In this document: one piece after another, positions 18,915 through 27,233 of the stretch
Numbering within the stretch: position 1 is the stretch's first letter
Layout of the letters: each line of letters starts with the position of its first letter
Assembly: GCA_963739795.1 (NCBI GenBank)
Contig: CAVUBL010000011.1
Span: 248,001-312,000, forward strand
DNA from: CAVUBL01 sp963739795
Lineage (GTDB): Bacteria; Acidobacteriota; Thermoanaerobaculia; Multivoradales; DATKCC01
DNA length: 64,000 nt
Reading direction: 5' to 3'
Program-made: the position numbers and the translations under genes
The notes under the pieces: model-generated
Seen by the model: the letters and a program-made list of their open reading frames with translations, nothing else
Told to the model about the DNA's origin: nothing
Database searches by the model: none

Positions 18915-19432
18915 TCGCGCGGCTGGCCGGGGAGCAGGGGGCGCGGGAGGAGCGGGTGCGGGTAGAGCGCGAAGGCGACCGCGTCCGGGTGGTGGTGGGG
19001 GAGCGGAGCCACGATGTGGACGCGGTCCGCCTGGAGGGTGTGGGAGGCCTTTGGACCCTGATCGTGGACGGCGCGCAGTACGAAGTGGCCGTCTCGCGGG
19101 TGGCGGGCAACGGCTGGGCCGTCTCGACCGCCGGCCGCGAGCACCGGGTCGAGGTGACGGATCCGCTCACGCACCTGGCGAGGGTGGCCCACGAGGCCGT
19201 CGGCGCGTCCGGGGTGCAGAAGGTGGCGGCCTACATGCCGGGGCGGGTGGTCGCGGTGCTGGTGGCGGAGGGCGACGAGGTGGCGGCCGGGCAGGGGGTG
19301 GTGGTGTTGGAGGCGATGAAGATGGAGAACGAGATCGCCGCCGAGCACGCCGGGCGGATCGGGCGGATTCTCGTGGAGGAGGGGCAGGCGGTGGAGGGCG
19401 GGGATCCGTTGTTCGAGCTCGAGGCGTCCTGA
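18905..19432 (+). CDS. Biotin carboxyl carrier protein of acyl-CoA carboxylase
   Basis: A 175-residue protein whose last 75 residues form a biotinyl/lipoyl domain with the biotinylation motif EAMKMEN, the acceptor being Lys139. The N-terminal half is a beta-rich segment like the linker and BT domain that precedes the carrier in propionyl-CoA carboxylase alpha chains. So this gene and accC look like one alpha subunit split in two. The GTG at 18905 overlaps the accC stop by 10 bases, indicating coupling. The carrier shuttles carboxybiotin to a carboxyltransferase encoded elsewhere. Assignment is firm from the motif. Confidence 0.88.
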   Translation: MELIARLAGEQGAREERVRVEREGDRVRVVVGERSHDVDAVRLEGVGGLWTLIVDGAQYEVAVSRVAGNGWAVSTAGREHRVEVTDPLTHLARVAHEAVGASGVQKVAAYMPGRVVAVLVAEGDEVAAGQGVVVLEAMKMENEIAAEHAGRIGRILVEEGQAVEGGDPLFELEAS

Positions 19433-20210
19433 GGCCGGGCCGGAGGGTCCCGCCCTTGCGAACGGCGCGACTTACTCGGAAGGTGAGGCGCAGGAGTCGC
19501 GCCTCGGCACGGTCCGCGCGTCGGCGGGCTCGGACTCCGAAGGGCCATCGAGCGCGCGGCCCGTGACGTCGCCGGTCGGGACCCCCCGGCCCTCCGGGGT
19601 CGGACTCTTCGGGTACGCCACCCGATGCAGCGGGCTCCCATTTCCTCGGGACAGGACGTTGCACCGGAGGTCCGTCACTCCGTCCACCTCCGACGTCTCA
19701 ATCGAGTGCGGGCCAGAGGGGCAGGCTCATCGCCTCTTGGTAGGGGAGGGGGAAGGACGTCGAGCCCTTCCCAACGAATGGCCGGTTCGTAGTTGCGACG
19801 TTCTGAGCTGGGGGAGCCGCGGTCCGCAGTCCGCGGCCGCCGATTCCACCTCAACGAGGGAGGGGTTCCCGTCCGGGGGACGTCATGGACCGCGCTCAAG
19901 GGGGCCCTGCGGAGTCCGACGCCGGCCGAGCGTAAGCCCGTTCCGGAGGCCCCCGGTCGGCGATTCCCCCTCAACGAGGGAGGGGTTCCCGTCCGGGGGA
20001 CGTCATGGACCGCGCTCAAGGGGGCCCTGCGGAGTCCGACGCCGGCCGAGCGTAAGCCCGTTCCGGAGGCCCCCGGTCGGCGATTCCCCCTCAACGAGGG
20101 AGGGGTTCCCGCCCGGGGGACGTCATGGACCGCGATCAATGAGGCTTCGCGCAGTCCGGCGCCGGCCGATCGCGGGCCATGCCGAGGCGCGGCTCCTCCG
20201 CCCCGCAGTT
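19433..20210. other. 778-base region without a convincing gene
   Basis: This gap lies between the carrier-protein stop and the convergent acyltransferase stop. It holds low-complexity GC-rich sequence and the 120-base tandem repeat at 19841. Several frames are open on both strands because the repeat length is a multiple of three, but their products are Arg/Pro/Gly-rich, have no ribosome site and resemble no protein family, so no gene is called. Confidence 0.6.
19841..20200. repeat. 120-bp tandem repeat, three copies
   Basis: Copies at 19841-19960 and 19961-20080 differ at a single position (CGATTCCACC against CGATTCCCCC). The third, 20081-20200, matches for about 70 bases with few changes and then diverges. 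Each unit contains TCAACGAGGGAGGGGTTCCC and GACGTCATGGACCGCG. The near-identity of the first two copies indicates recent duplication or correction between copies. The period equals 40 codons, which keeps frames open. No function can be read from the sequence. Confidence 0.9.
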
Positions 20211-21149
20211 CTAGCCAGCCGCGCCGTTCCCCCGGCGGGAACCCCGACCGAGCCCCCATCGGTCGTGCATCCAAAGCCACATCTCCGGCCGCTTCCGCAC
20301 CGCCCGCTCGATCACCTCCAGGTGCCGCCTCGTGAGCTCGACCTCCGCCGCCTCCCCCTCGAGCCCCGCCACCTCCTCGCTCCAGATCGCCGGCTCGACC
20401 ACCACCCGGTAGCGACCGCCCGGCTCCGGGTAGCCGAACATCGGGACCACCGGGGCGCCCGTGCGCAGGGAGAGACGGGCGAGGATCGGCGTGGAGTACG
20501 CCTCGAGCCCGAAGAAGGGCACCCAGATCCCTTCGCCGGGGTGGGCCCGCTGGTCGATGAGGATGCCGATGCGCCCGAGCGCACCGATCACCCGGAGCAT
20601 GGGCCGCACCGCTCCCCGCTTCGGGATCAGCCGGTTGCCGAAGCGCCGGCGCGCACGGGCGAGCTCGCGGTCGAGCCGGGGGTTGTCCAGCGGCCGCTCG
20701 ATGACGTGGATCGGCCCGCCGTAGAGGCCGGCGGCGTAGGCGGCCATCTCCCAGAGCCCCAGGTGGCCGGTGAGCAGGAAGGCCCCGACGCCCCGCTCGT
20801 GGCCCCGCGCCTCCGCCTCCTGGAGGTTCTCCCAGCCCTCGAGCTCCAGGCGCCGGCAGAGCTCCACCGGTCCGAAGCGCCGGGCCGAGATGGTGTCGCA
20901 CAGCGCCAGGCCGAAGTGCTCGAAGCAGCGCCGGACGAGGGCCGCACGCTCCGTCTCGGAGAGCTCCGGCAGGGTGTGCTCCAGGTTGAGGCGGGCGATC
21001 CGCCGGTGCTTGCCGAGGACGGTGTGGGCCAGCCGGCCGATAGCGCGCCCCACGCTCCGCGCGGCCTCGTGGGGCAGGAGCCGGAGCGAGGCCTTGACCG
21101 TGGAGAAGACCGCGTACTCCACGAAGTGGCGGACGGGGGCGTTCTTCAC
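20211..21149 (-). CDS. lpxL: Lipid A biosynthesis acyltransferase (LpxL/HtrB family)
   Basis: A 312-residue member of the lysophospholipid/lipid A acyltransferase family (PF03279). The catalytic HX4E motif is His129 to Glu134 in TGHLGLWE. The family blocks RIARLNLEHTLPEL near residue 51 and IDQRAHPGEGIWVPFFG further on are present. It adds a secondary acyl chain to Kdo-lipid A at the inner membrane. The ATG at 21149 overlaps the lpxK stop in an ATGA, and kdtA lies just upstream, so the three form a lipid A operon. Which acyl position it serves, and whether it is LpxL or LpxM, cannot be decided. Confidence 0.85.
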   Translation of the reverse strand: MKNAPVRHFVEYAVFSTVKASLRLLPHEAARSVGRAIGRLAHTVLGKHRRIARLNLEHTLPELSETERAALVRRCFEHFGLALCDTISARRFGPVELCRRLELEGWENLQEAEARGHERGVGAFLLTGHLGLWEMAAYAAGLYGGPIHVIERPLDNPRLDRELARARRRFGNRLIPKRGAVRPMLRVIGALGRIGILIDQRAHPGEGIWVPFFGLEAYSTPILARLSLRTGAPVVPMFGYPEPGGRYRVVVEPAIWSEEVAGLEGEAAEVELTRRHLEVIERAVRKRPEMWLWMHDRWGLGRGSRRGNGAAG

Positions 21150-22267
21150 GGCGTCTCCGCCCGCTCCGCGGCGCGGGCCTTGCGGGCTTCGCGGGCTTCG
21201 CGGGTGAAGAGCGGCTCGAGGCGCCCTTCGAGCCAGCTCCAGAACCGGGGCTCGGGCTGGGCCTCCATGGGCAGCTCCGCCAGGGGCAGGTCCGCCCCGC
21301 CCCGAACCCCGGACAGGCGTCCGGTGAGCTTGACCCGATCCTTGGCCGTGGTCAGGACGGCCGCGGCGCCGGTCCGCCGGAAGGCCTCCTGAATGCGTTC
21401 GAGGCTCGCCGGCGGGTAGCTGTGGTGGTCGCGGAAGCGCAGCTCGCCGGCCACCTCGACGGCCGCGACCGTCGCCGCCCGGGCGAAGCCCTCGGGCCGA
21501 GCGACGGCCGAGACCAGGAGCACCCGGGTGCCGGCGGCGAGGGGGTCCCCGCCGGGCGTCCGCGGCGGCGCGAAACGGGCCGGGGCGATGAACCCGGGTC
21601 CCTCGAACCCGTAGGGCGCGAGCGCGGCGGCGAGGGCCTCGCCGTCGCCCGGGGCCGCCTCCCCGGTGACCAGGACGGCGTCGGCGGCGGCGGCCGAGGC
21701 CAGGGGCTCACGGAGCCGCCCTCCCGGCGCCAGGCGTCCGCCGCCGAACGGATCGGCGGACGGGAACGCCAGCAGGTCCAGGTCGCGGGCGAGGGCGACG
21801 TGGGAGAATCCGTCGTCCAGGAGGAACAGGTCGGGCGGAGGCTCCAGGTGCTCCAGGGCGTGGCGCCCAGCCAGGTAGCGCTCGGCGGCGACCAGCACGG
21901 CGACCCCGGGGAGCTCCGACGCCAGGAGAAACGGCTCGTCGCCGGCGGACTCCGGCCCCAGGCGAGGTGCCTCGCCGGCCACCCCGGCCGACACCACCAA
22001 GACCTCCGGGTCGCCCCGGCGGCGGCTGCGCCCGTACCCCCGCGACAGGATCGCCACCACCCGCCCCGAGTCCCGGAAGTGCGCCGCGAGGGCCGCGGTG
22101 AGGGGGGTCTTCCCGGCCCCTCCCCAGTGGAGGTTGCCCACCGAGACCACCGGCCGGGGCAGGTGGTGGGCCCGGCTCCGCCAGAAGCTCCGGCGCGCCC
22201 GGTGGGCCGCGCCGTAGAGGCGTTGCCAGGGGGAGCTGGGGGGCGTCGGTGGCGGCGGCAGGGGCAT
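21146..22267 (-). CDS. lpxK: Tetraacyldisaccharide 4'-kinase
   Basis: A 373-residue LpxK. The P-loop region SVGNLHWGGAGKTP (residues 42-55) and the downstream LLDDGFSHVALARDLDL match the family, whose usual forms are VGNLTVGGTGKTP and DDGFQH. A short proline-rich N-terminus precedes the amphipathic start. The enzyme phosphorylates the 4' position of the lipid A disaccharide at the inner-membrane surface. The ATG at 22267 is used; a GTG one codon upstream is equivalent. The frame stays open upstream opposite and within kdtA but without family resemblance. It follows kdtA by 38 bases and overlaps lpxL by 4, one transcription unit. Confidence 0.9.
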   Translation of the reverse strand: MPLPPPPTPPSSPWQRLYGAAHRARRSFWRSRAHHLPRPVVSVGNLHWGGAGKTPLTAALAAHFRDSGRVVAILSRGYGRSRRRGDPEVLVVSAGVAGEAPRLGPESAGDEPFLLASELPGVAVLVAAERYLAGRHALEHLEPPPDLFLLDDGFSHVALARDLDLLAFPSADPFGGGRLAPGGRLREPLASAAAADAVLVTGEAAPGDGEALAAALAPYGFEGPGFIAPARFAPPRTPGGDPLAAGTRVLLVSAVARPEGFARAATVAAVEVAGELRFRDHHSYPPASLERIQEAFRRTGAAAVLTTAKDRVKLTGRLSGVRGGADLPLAELPMEAQPEPRFWSWLEGRLEPLFTREAREARKARAAERAETP

Positions 22268-22305
22268 CACAGATCCGCGGAGGTTCGGGAGGTTCCCGGG
22301 GGAGG

Positions 22306-23613
22306 CTACCGGAGAAGGGGCGCGAGCATCTCGAGCGTCCTGGCCAGCGCTCCCTGTCGACTCTCGACCAGGTCGCGGCCCCGGCCGCCCACCGCACGCG
22401 CCTCTTCGGGGTGGTCCAGCCAGTGCCCCCAGACCTCGGCGAGGCCGGCGGCATCCCTCACCCGCGCCCATGCGTCGGCGTCGTCGAAGTCCTGGGCCAT
22501 CTGGCGGAAGTTCTCCATCGACGGGCCCGCCGCCACCGGCACGCTCCAGCGCGCCGCCTCGACCGGGTTGTGGCCCCCCTCGCGCACCAGGGTCCCTCCG
22601 ATGAACGCGGCGATGCCGTAGCGATAGAGGGAGGCGAGCTCGCCCAGGCTGTCCAGGAGGGCCACGTCGCCCGTCTCCTGCCGCAGGCTGCGCCGGGCCA
22701 GGGTCAGTTCCCGGGCCTCGATCTCGGCGGCCACGCCGTCCCATCGCGGCTCGTGACGGGGCGCCAGGAGCAGGAGGGCCCGTCGTCCCCCGCCCAGGGC
22801 CTCGAAGGCATCGAGCACCCGACGCTCTTCCCGTTTCATGGTGGAGCCGGCCATCAGGATCGGGCGGCCGGCGGCGACCCTGGCGAGCCACTCCTCGGCC
22901 TCGGGACGGGGCGGGGGCACGGGGGCCTCGTACTTGAGATTGCCGGTGACCTTCACCCGGCCCGGGTCGACCCCGATCTCGACGAGCCGTCGGGCGTCCT
23001 CCTCCGTCTGCACGCCGAAGAGGTCGACGCCGTCGTAGAACAGCTTTCGGAGCCCCCGGCGCCCCACGATCCACCGGAATCGGCGAAGACGCCCGAAGCC
23101 CTTGTCGCCCATGCGGCCGTTGATCACCGCAACCGGCAGCCCCCGCAACTTCGCCTCGCGGAGCAGGAGCGGCCAGTAGTCCCCTTCCGCCAGGACCAGG
23201 GCGCGGGGCCCAAAGCGCCGAAAGAAGCGGTTGATGGGGACGCCGAAGTCGAAGGGCAGGTAGGCCACTTCGCAAGTCTCCGCGAACTTCTTCCGGGCCT
23301 GCGCCTGACCGGTCGGGGTCACAGTGGTGACGAGGGCCGGCGGCTCCTCCGAGAGAGCCCGGGCGAAAGTCACGGCTACGTCCACCTCGCCGACGGAGAC
23401 GGCGTGGATCCAGAGGCCGCTGGTCCCCCGCGCCGGCTGCGCGCCACCGAGGCCGAGCCGGCGCGGGAGGCTGGGCAGGTAGTGTCGGCCGCGGAACGCT
23501 AGGAGGAACGGGCCGCAAATCACGAAGAGGAGGGCGAGGCCGGCCTGGTACCCGAGCCACCGTAGGCGCCCGGCGGCAGTGGTGGTCCTTTTGCCCTGGT
23601 CCGAGCTGCTCAC
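22306..23613 (-). CDS. waaA: 3-deoxy-D-manno-octulosonic acid (Kdo) transferase
   Basis: A 435-residue KdtA/WaaA. An N-terminal membrane anchor (about residues 20-40) is followed by LWIHAVSVGEVD, where Glu76 is the expected catalytic base. Later blocks include LVLAEGDYWPLLL, VINGRMGDKGF, FGVQTEEDARRL and the C-terminal GGTLVREGGHNPVEAA, all typical of the family. It moves Kdo from CMP-Kdo to lipid IVA. The start is GTG at 23613. It is first in the kdtA-lpxK-lpxL operon and shows that the cell makes a Kdo-containing lipopolysaccharide core. Confidence 0.92.
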   Translation of the reverse strand: MSSSDQGKRTTTAAGRLRWLGYQAGLALLFVICGPFLLAFRGRHYLPSLPRRLGLGGAQPARGTSGLWIHAVSVGEVDVAVTFARALSEEPPALVTTVTPTGQAQARKKFAETCEVAYLPFDFGVPINRFFRRFGPRALVLAEGDYWPLLLREAKLRGLPVAVINGRMGDKGFGRLRRFRWIVGRRGLRKLFYDGVDLFGVQTEEDARRLVEIGVDPGRVKVTGNLKYEAPVPPPRPEAEEWLARVAAGRPILMAGSTMKREERRVLDAFEALGGGRRALLLLAPRHEPRWDGVAAEIEARELTLARRSLRQETGDVALLDSLGELASLYRYGIAAFIGGTLVREGGHNPVEAARWSVPVAAGPSMENFRQMAQDFDDADAWARVRDAAGLAEVWGHWLDHPEEARAVGGRGRDLVESRQGALARTLEMLAPLLR

Positions 23614-23623
23614 GGGGGCGCAG

Positions 23624-23629
23624 TATAAT
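23624..23629 (+). promoter_or_regulatory. Perfect -10 hexamer upstream of ECF sigma gene
   Basis: TATAAT lies in the short divergent gap between waaA and the sigma factor gene, on the plus strand. In such GC-rich DNA a perfect -10 stands out. No good -35 is visible at 16-18 bases spacing, so the promoter is only likely. It would give a leader of about 140 bases to the ATG at 23775. Confidence 0.4.
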
Positions 23630-23774
23630 TGCCCTCTTCGGCGGCTCCCGGGTTTTGCCGGATCCTCTGGGGAACCCCGGCCCGGAGCCCCGAGGAGGCC
23701 ACCCGAACGAAATGAGCGACAGGTCCCATAGACGCGACGACGCCGGTGAGCGTAGAAATCGGCGAGGAAGTCAG

Positions 23775-24428
23775 ATGCCGGAGCTCGTCTACTCAGAAGT
23801 CCGCCAACGCGCCGCCTGGGCCGAACGCACCGACCGGGAGCTCCTCGAGGGCATCCGGGCGGAGGACGAGACCGCCCTCGACGAGCTCATCGGGCGCAAG
23901 ACCGGACCGCTGCTCCAGCTCGCCTACCGCATCCTCGGGGATCGCGAGGAGGCCCGCGACGTCGTCCAGGTGGCCTTCTTCAAGATCTGGGAGAACCGGG
24001 ACCGCTTCGACGGCCGCTGGAGCCCGAACACCTGGATCTACCGCATCGTGAACAACCTCGCCATCGATCACCTCCGCTCGCGCCGCAGCCGCGAGCGCCA
24101 GGTCGAGCCGGTCCGGCGGCACATGCTCCACGTGGCCGACGGCCGCTCCCGCCGGAACCTGTCGAGCCTCGACGGCTCGGAGGTTCTGGGCATCTTCCGC
24201 GAGCTGGCTCGGGAGCTGACGGACAAGCAGCGCTCGGTCTTCATCCTGCGCGAGCTCGAAGGGCTCTCCTCGCAGGAGGTCGCCGAGGTCGTGGGATGCC
24301 GCGAGTCGACCGTCCGCAATCACCTGTTCAACGCCCGCAAGATTCTGCGCAAGGCCCTGGTGGAGCGCTACCCGGAGTACGCGGGCGCGTTCGCCGACGG
24401 CGAGGCGTCGGGAGGGAGCGCGACGTGA
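23775..24428 (+). CDS. ECF RNA polymerase sigma factor
   Basis: A 217-residue sigma-70 factor of the ECF group. Region 2 has LLQLAYRILGDREEARDVVQ and the core-binding and -10-reading WSPNTWIYRIVNNLAIDHLR; region 4 has LTDKQRSVFILRELEGLS and the helix-turn-helix SQEVAEVVGCRESTVRNHL. It directs polymerase to a specific regulon. The ATG at 23775 has GAGGAAG a few bases upstream. ATG at 23712, with GAGGAGG 13 bases away, is an alternative adding 21 residues. The next gene overlaps by 4 bases and looks like its zinc anti-sigma factor. The secretion/pilus genes start 600 bases downstream and are possible targets. Confidence 0.88.
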   Translation: MPELVYSEVRQRAAWAERTDRELLEGIRAEDETALDELIGRKTGPLLQLAYRILGDREEARDVVQVAFFKIWENRDRFDGRWSPNTWIYRIVNNLAIDHLRSRRSRERQVEPVRRHMLHVADGRSRRNLSSLDGSEVLGIFRELARELTDKQRSVFILRELEGLSSQEVAEVVGCRESTVRNHLFNARKILRKALVERYPEYAGAFADGEASGGSAT

Positions 24429-24994
24429 GCTGCCCGGACTGGCGCCGGCTCGCCGCGCTCCACCTGGAGGGCCTGGAGGCGGCGGGCGACGAGGATGCCG
24501 CGGAGCCGTCCGGGTGGGACGCCGCGCTCGGCCATCTCGACGCCTGCCCGCGGTGTCGCCAGGAGGCCCTCGAGGCCGATCCGCTCCTCCTCTTCCGGCG
24601 GCTGCCTCGGCTCGAGAGCGATGCCGAGGATGTGCGCGTCGTCCGCTCCGGGGTCGAGGCTCTGCGGCGGGTGCGGAGGATCGAGGCCGAGGGCACCGGC
24701 GTCGCCCGGAGCCCGGAAGGCCGGTGGTGGCGGCGCGCCGCGGTCGCGGCGGGACTCGCCGGCATCCTGCTCAGCGTTCATCCGTCGGTGCACGACGGAG
24801 GCGCCGCGATGGACTCGGCCGCGCGCCTGGGGCTCGGCTCCGCCCTGGCGCGAACGGTCCCTCAAACGTCTCCGGAGGATGTCTCGGAGTGGGCCGCGGT
24901 CGACGAGATCGAACGCCCGACCGCCAGCGTCTACCACTTCGACGGGGGCGACGTCGGAGTGGTGATGGTGGTCGACGCCGGTCTCGACGTCTGA
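24425..24994 (+). CDS. Putative zinc-binding anti-sigma factor
   Basis: A 189-residue protein with HLDACPRC near residues 38-45, the HxxxCxxC signature of zinc anti-sigma (ZAS) domains. A single hydrophobic segment (AAVAAGLAGILLSVHPSV, about residue 100-120) precedes a C-terminal part probably in the periplasm. The GTG at 24425 overlaps the sigma factor stop in a GTGA. Position, motif and topology together indicate an inner-membrane anti-sigma factor that holds the ECF sigma inactive until a signal arrives. No known domain is recognised in the C-terminal part (ASVYHFDGGDVGVVMVVD). Confidence 0.7.
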   Translation: MSCPDWRRLAALHLEGLEAAGDEDAAEPSGWDAALGHLDACPRCRQEALEADPLLLFRRLPRLESDAEDVRVVRSGVEALRRVRRIEAEGTGVARSPEGRWWRRAAVAAGLAGILLSVHPSVHDGGAAMDSAARLGLGSALARTVPQTSPEDVSEWAAVDEIERPTASVYHFDGGDVGVVMVVDAGLDV

Positions 24995-25045
24995 CCCTTA
25001 ATCCGACTCCGTGCTGACCCCGACAGGGGGCGAGCCGTCCTCCGA

Positions 25046-25867
25046 ATGAAGACGATCCGATCGAAGCTCCCCGGTGTCCTCGTCCTGCTCTGGCTGGCCT
25101 GTAGCCTCGCCCTGCCGTCCGGAGCCCGGGCGCAGTCCCATCCCCGGAGTGAGCCCAGGGCCCAGGGCGCTCCCCGGGCCTCCGCTCCCCAGCCGGGACG
25201 GTCGGCCCGGCCGTCCGGGGTCCAGGTCTACGCCTACACTTTCCGGCACAAGACCGCGGCCGAGGCGCTGGCCTTGGTCCGGCCACTGTTGAGCAAGGAG
25301 GGGACGATCGAGCTCCAGCCCGAGAGCAACACCCTGGTGGTGCGCGACACGCTGGCCGCGCTCGGCCGGATCGTGCCCACGCTACGCGCCTACGACCGCC
25401 CGCCCGAGCCGCTTCGGGTGCAGGTGATAATCGTCCGCGCCTCCACCCAGGTGGTCTCCGGCGTGCCGGCGACCAAACCCCTGCCCGCCTGGCTCGAGCA
25501 GCGCCTTCGGGGGCTGCTGCGCTGGGACCACTACACGGTCCTGGCGGAGTCCGGCCTCGACACCCAGGAAGGCCAGGACGTCTCCAACGAGGTCGGCGAG
25601 CTCTACGGTGTGAGCTTCCGGCTGGGCAACGTGTTCGAGGACGAGCGGGTGCAGCTTCGGGACTTCGAGATCTGGCACTCCGACCGGAAGGCCGCCAAGC
25701 CCCTGATCCGGGCCACCCTCAATCTCTGGCTGGGCAAACCGAAGGTCCTCGGCCTCGCCAACAGCGAGTCCTCCGACCAGGCCCTGATGGTCGTGCTCAC
25801 GTGCAAGCGTGCGGTGCCCACCCCGCGGTACGTCTCCCCCGCGGTGCCGCCGTCCGGAGGCCGGTGA
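25046..25867 (+). CDS. Secreted protein with secretin-type N domain
   Basis: A 273-residue exported protein. A signal peptide spans about residues 1-30 (hydrophobic core VLVLLWLACSLAL, then GARAQS). Residues 60-115 (YTFRHKTAAEALALVRPLLS to LRAYDRP) resemble the short secretin/TonB N domain found in GspD and PilQ. The rest is beta-rich and without the secretin pore. It opens the secretion operon, with its stop overlapping the gspF start by one base. It may be a periplasmic accessory of the secretin, but this is inferred from domain and position only. Confidence 0.65.
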   Translation: MKTIRSKLPGVLVLLWLACSLALPSGARAQSHPRSEPRAQGAPRASAPQPGRSARPSGVQVYAYTFRHKTAAEALALVRPLLSKEGTIELQPESNTLVVRDTLAALGRIVPTLRAYDRPPEPLRVQVIIVRASTQVVSGVPATKPLPAWLEQRLRGLLRWDHYTVLAESGLDTQEGQDVSNEVGELYGVSFRLGNVFEDERVQLRDFEIWHSDRKAAKPLIRATLNLWLGKPKVLGLANSESSDQALMVVLTCKRAVPTPRYVSPAVPPSGGR

Positions 25868-27087
25868 TGCAGTTCGTCGCGCGCGTCGGAACGCCCGAGG
25901 GGCGGGTGGTCGAGGAGCACCACCATGCCACGGACGCCACCGCCCTGCGCAGCGAGCTCGAGAAGCGGGGCCTCCACGTCTTCGAGCTTCGGCGCCGCGG
26001 TCTGAGCGGCGGGCTGTCCCTGCCGTCGTTCGGTGGCAGGCGGGGCAGGCGAATCGACGAGCGGCAGTTCCTGGCGTTCAACCAGGAGATGGCCGCCCTG
26101 CTCCACGCCGGCCTGCCTCTGCTGCAGGCCCTGGACCTGGTCGTCGGACGGATGAAGAGGGGCACGTTCCGGAGCGTCCTCGAGGACGTGCGCCAGCGGG
26201 TCAAGACGGGCGAGGACCTCTCCGGGGCCTTCGGCATCCACCGCGAGCTCTTCCCGCGCCTCTACCCCTCGATTCTCAAGGCGGGCGAGCGCAGCGGCGA
26301 GCTCGAGCAGGTGATCCGCCGCTTCATCCGCTACGAGAAGCTGGTCCTCGATGCGCGCAAGAGAGTGGTCTCGGCCCTGGTGTACCCGGCGGTCCTGATC
26401 TGCCTGTCGGCGGCCATGATCACCATCATGATGACCTTCGTGGTGCCCAAGTTCGAGGTCTTCTTTGCCGGCACCACGGTGCAGCTGCCGTTGATCACCC
26501 GCCTCATGCTCGGCATCGGGACCACGATCCAGGCCAACTGGGTCCTGATCGCCCTGGTCCTGGGCGGAGGGGGCATTTTCTTCTGGCAATGGAAGCGGAC
26601 GTCGGCGGGCTCGCTGGCCCTCGACCGGCTGCGGTTGAAGCTCCCCTTCCTCGGCCCGGTGCTCCACCGCTTCGCCCTGTCGGAGTTCTGCCGGTCCCTC
26701 GCCACCCTGCTGGCGGGCGGGATGCCCCTCGTGCCGTCCCTGGAGATCGGGGTGGCCGCGGTGGGCAACAGCGACGTCCGGCAGCGCCTCCAGCCGGCCA
26801 TCCAGCAGGTGCGGGAGGGCAAGTCGTTCTACGGGGCTCTCGAGGAGAGCGGCGTCTTCACCGATCTGGCGGTCGACATGGTGCAGGTGGGCGAGGCCAC
26901 GGGCGCCCTCGACGAGATGCTGTCGAACGTCTCCGATTTCCTCGACGAGCAGGTGGAGACGCGGATGCAGCGGCTGCTCACCTTGATCGAGCCGATCATG
27001 CTGGTGTTCATGGGAATTATCATCGGGACCATTCTGATTTCCCTGTACCTGCCGCTGTTCAGCGCGCTGGCCCAAACACAGGGATAG
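25867..27087 (+). CDS. gspF: Type II secretion / type IV pilus inner membrane platform protein
   Basis: A 406-residue GspF/PilC. Two copies of the T2SSF domain are seen, each beginning with a phrase such as FLAFNQEMAALLHAGLPLLQAL and SEFCRSLATLLAGGMPLVPSLEI. Three transmembrane stretches lie near residues 170-200, 225-243 and 370-395. The protein is the inner-membrane platform turned by the assembly ATPase to extrude pseudopilins. The ATG at 25867 overlaps the previous stop (TGATG). Gene order gspF before gspE is unusual compared with the classical order gspE-gspF. PilC is an equally valid name given the pilMNO genes downstream. Confidence 0.9.
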   Translation: MQFVARVGTPEGRVVEEHHHATDATALRSELEKRGLHVFELRRRGLSGGLSLPSFGGRRGRRIDERQFLAFNQEMAALLHAGLPLLQALDLVVGRMKRGTFRSVLEDVRQRVKTGEDLSGAFGIHRELFPRLYPSILKAGERSGELEQVIRRFIRYEKLVLDARKRVVSALVYPAVLICLSAAMITIMMTFVVPKFEVFFAGTTVQLPLITRLMLGIGTTIQANWVLIALVLGGGGIFFWQWKRTSAGSLALDRLRLKLPFLGPVLHRFALSEFCRSLATLLAGGMPLVPSLEIGVAAVGNSDVRQRLQPAIQQVREGKSFYGALEESGVFTDLAVDMVQVGEATGALDEMLSNVSDFLDEQVETRMQRLLTLIEPIMLVFMGIIIGTILISLYLPLFSALAQTQG

Positions 27088-27146
27088 CCGGGGACCCGGA
27101 GGAGGCCTCCGAGCGGAGAGGGACGAGTCGACGAGTAGAGGACCCG

Positions 27147-27173
27147 CGCGGCCCGCTAGACGGCCGGGCCGCG
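27147..27173 (+). promoter_or_regulatory. GC-rich hairpin between gspF and gspE
   Basis: CGCGGCCCG (27147-27155) and CGGGCCGCG (27165-27173) form a perfect 9-bp stem with a 9-base loop in the 146-base gap. There is no T-run after it, so it may protect or attenuate the message rather than end it. Confidence 0.35.
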
Positions 27174-27233
27174 GCACGCGTTAGAACAGGACGGACACCG
27201 ACCCGAAAGACAACGGGCTTCGAGACACGAACG

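Noticed and set aside
19841..20200. A repeat protein encoded by the 120-bp tandem repeat
   Set aside because: All frames are open because of period and composition; none has a ribosome site or a plausible protein pattern.
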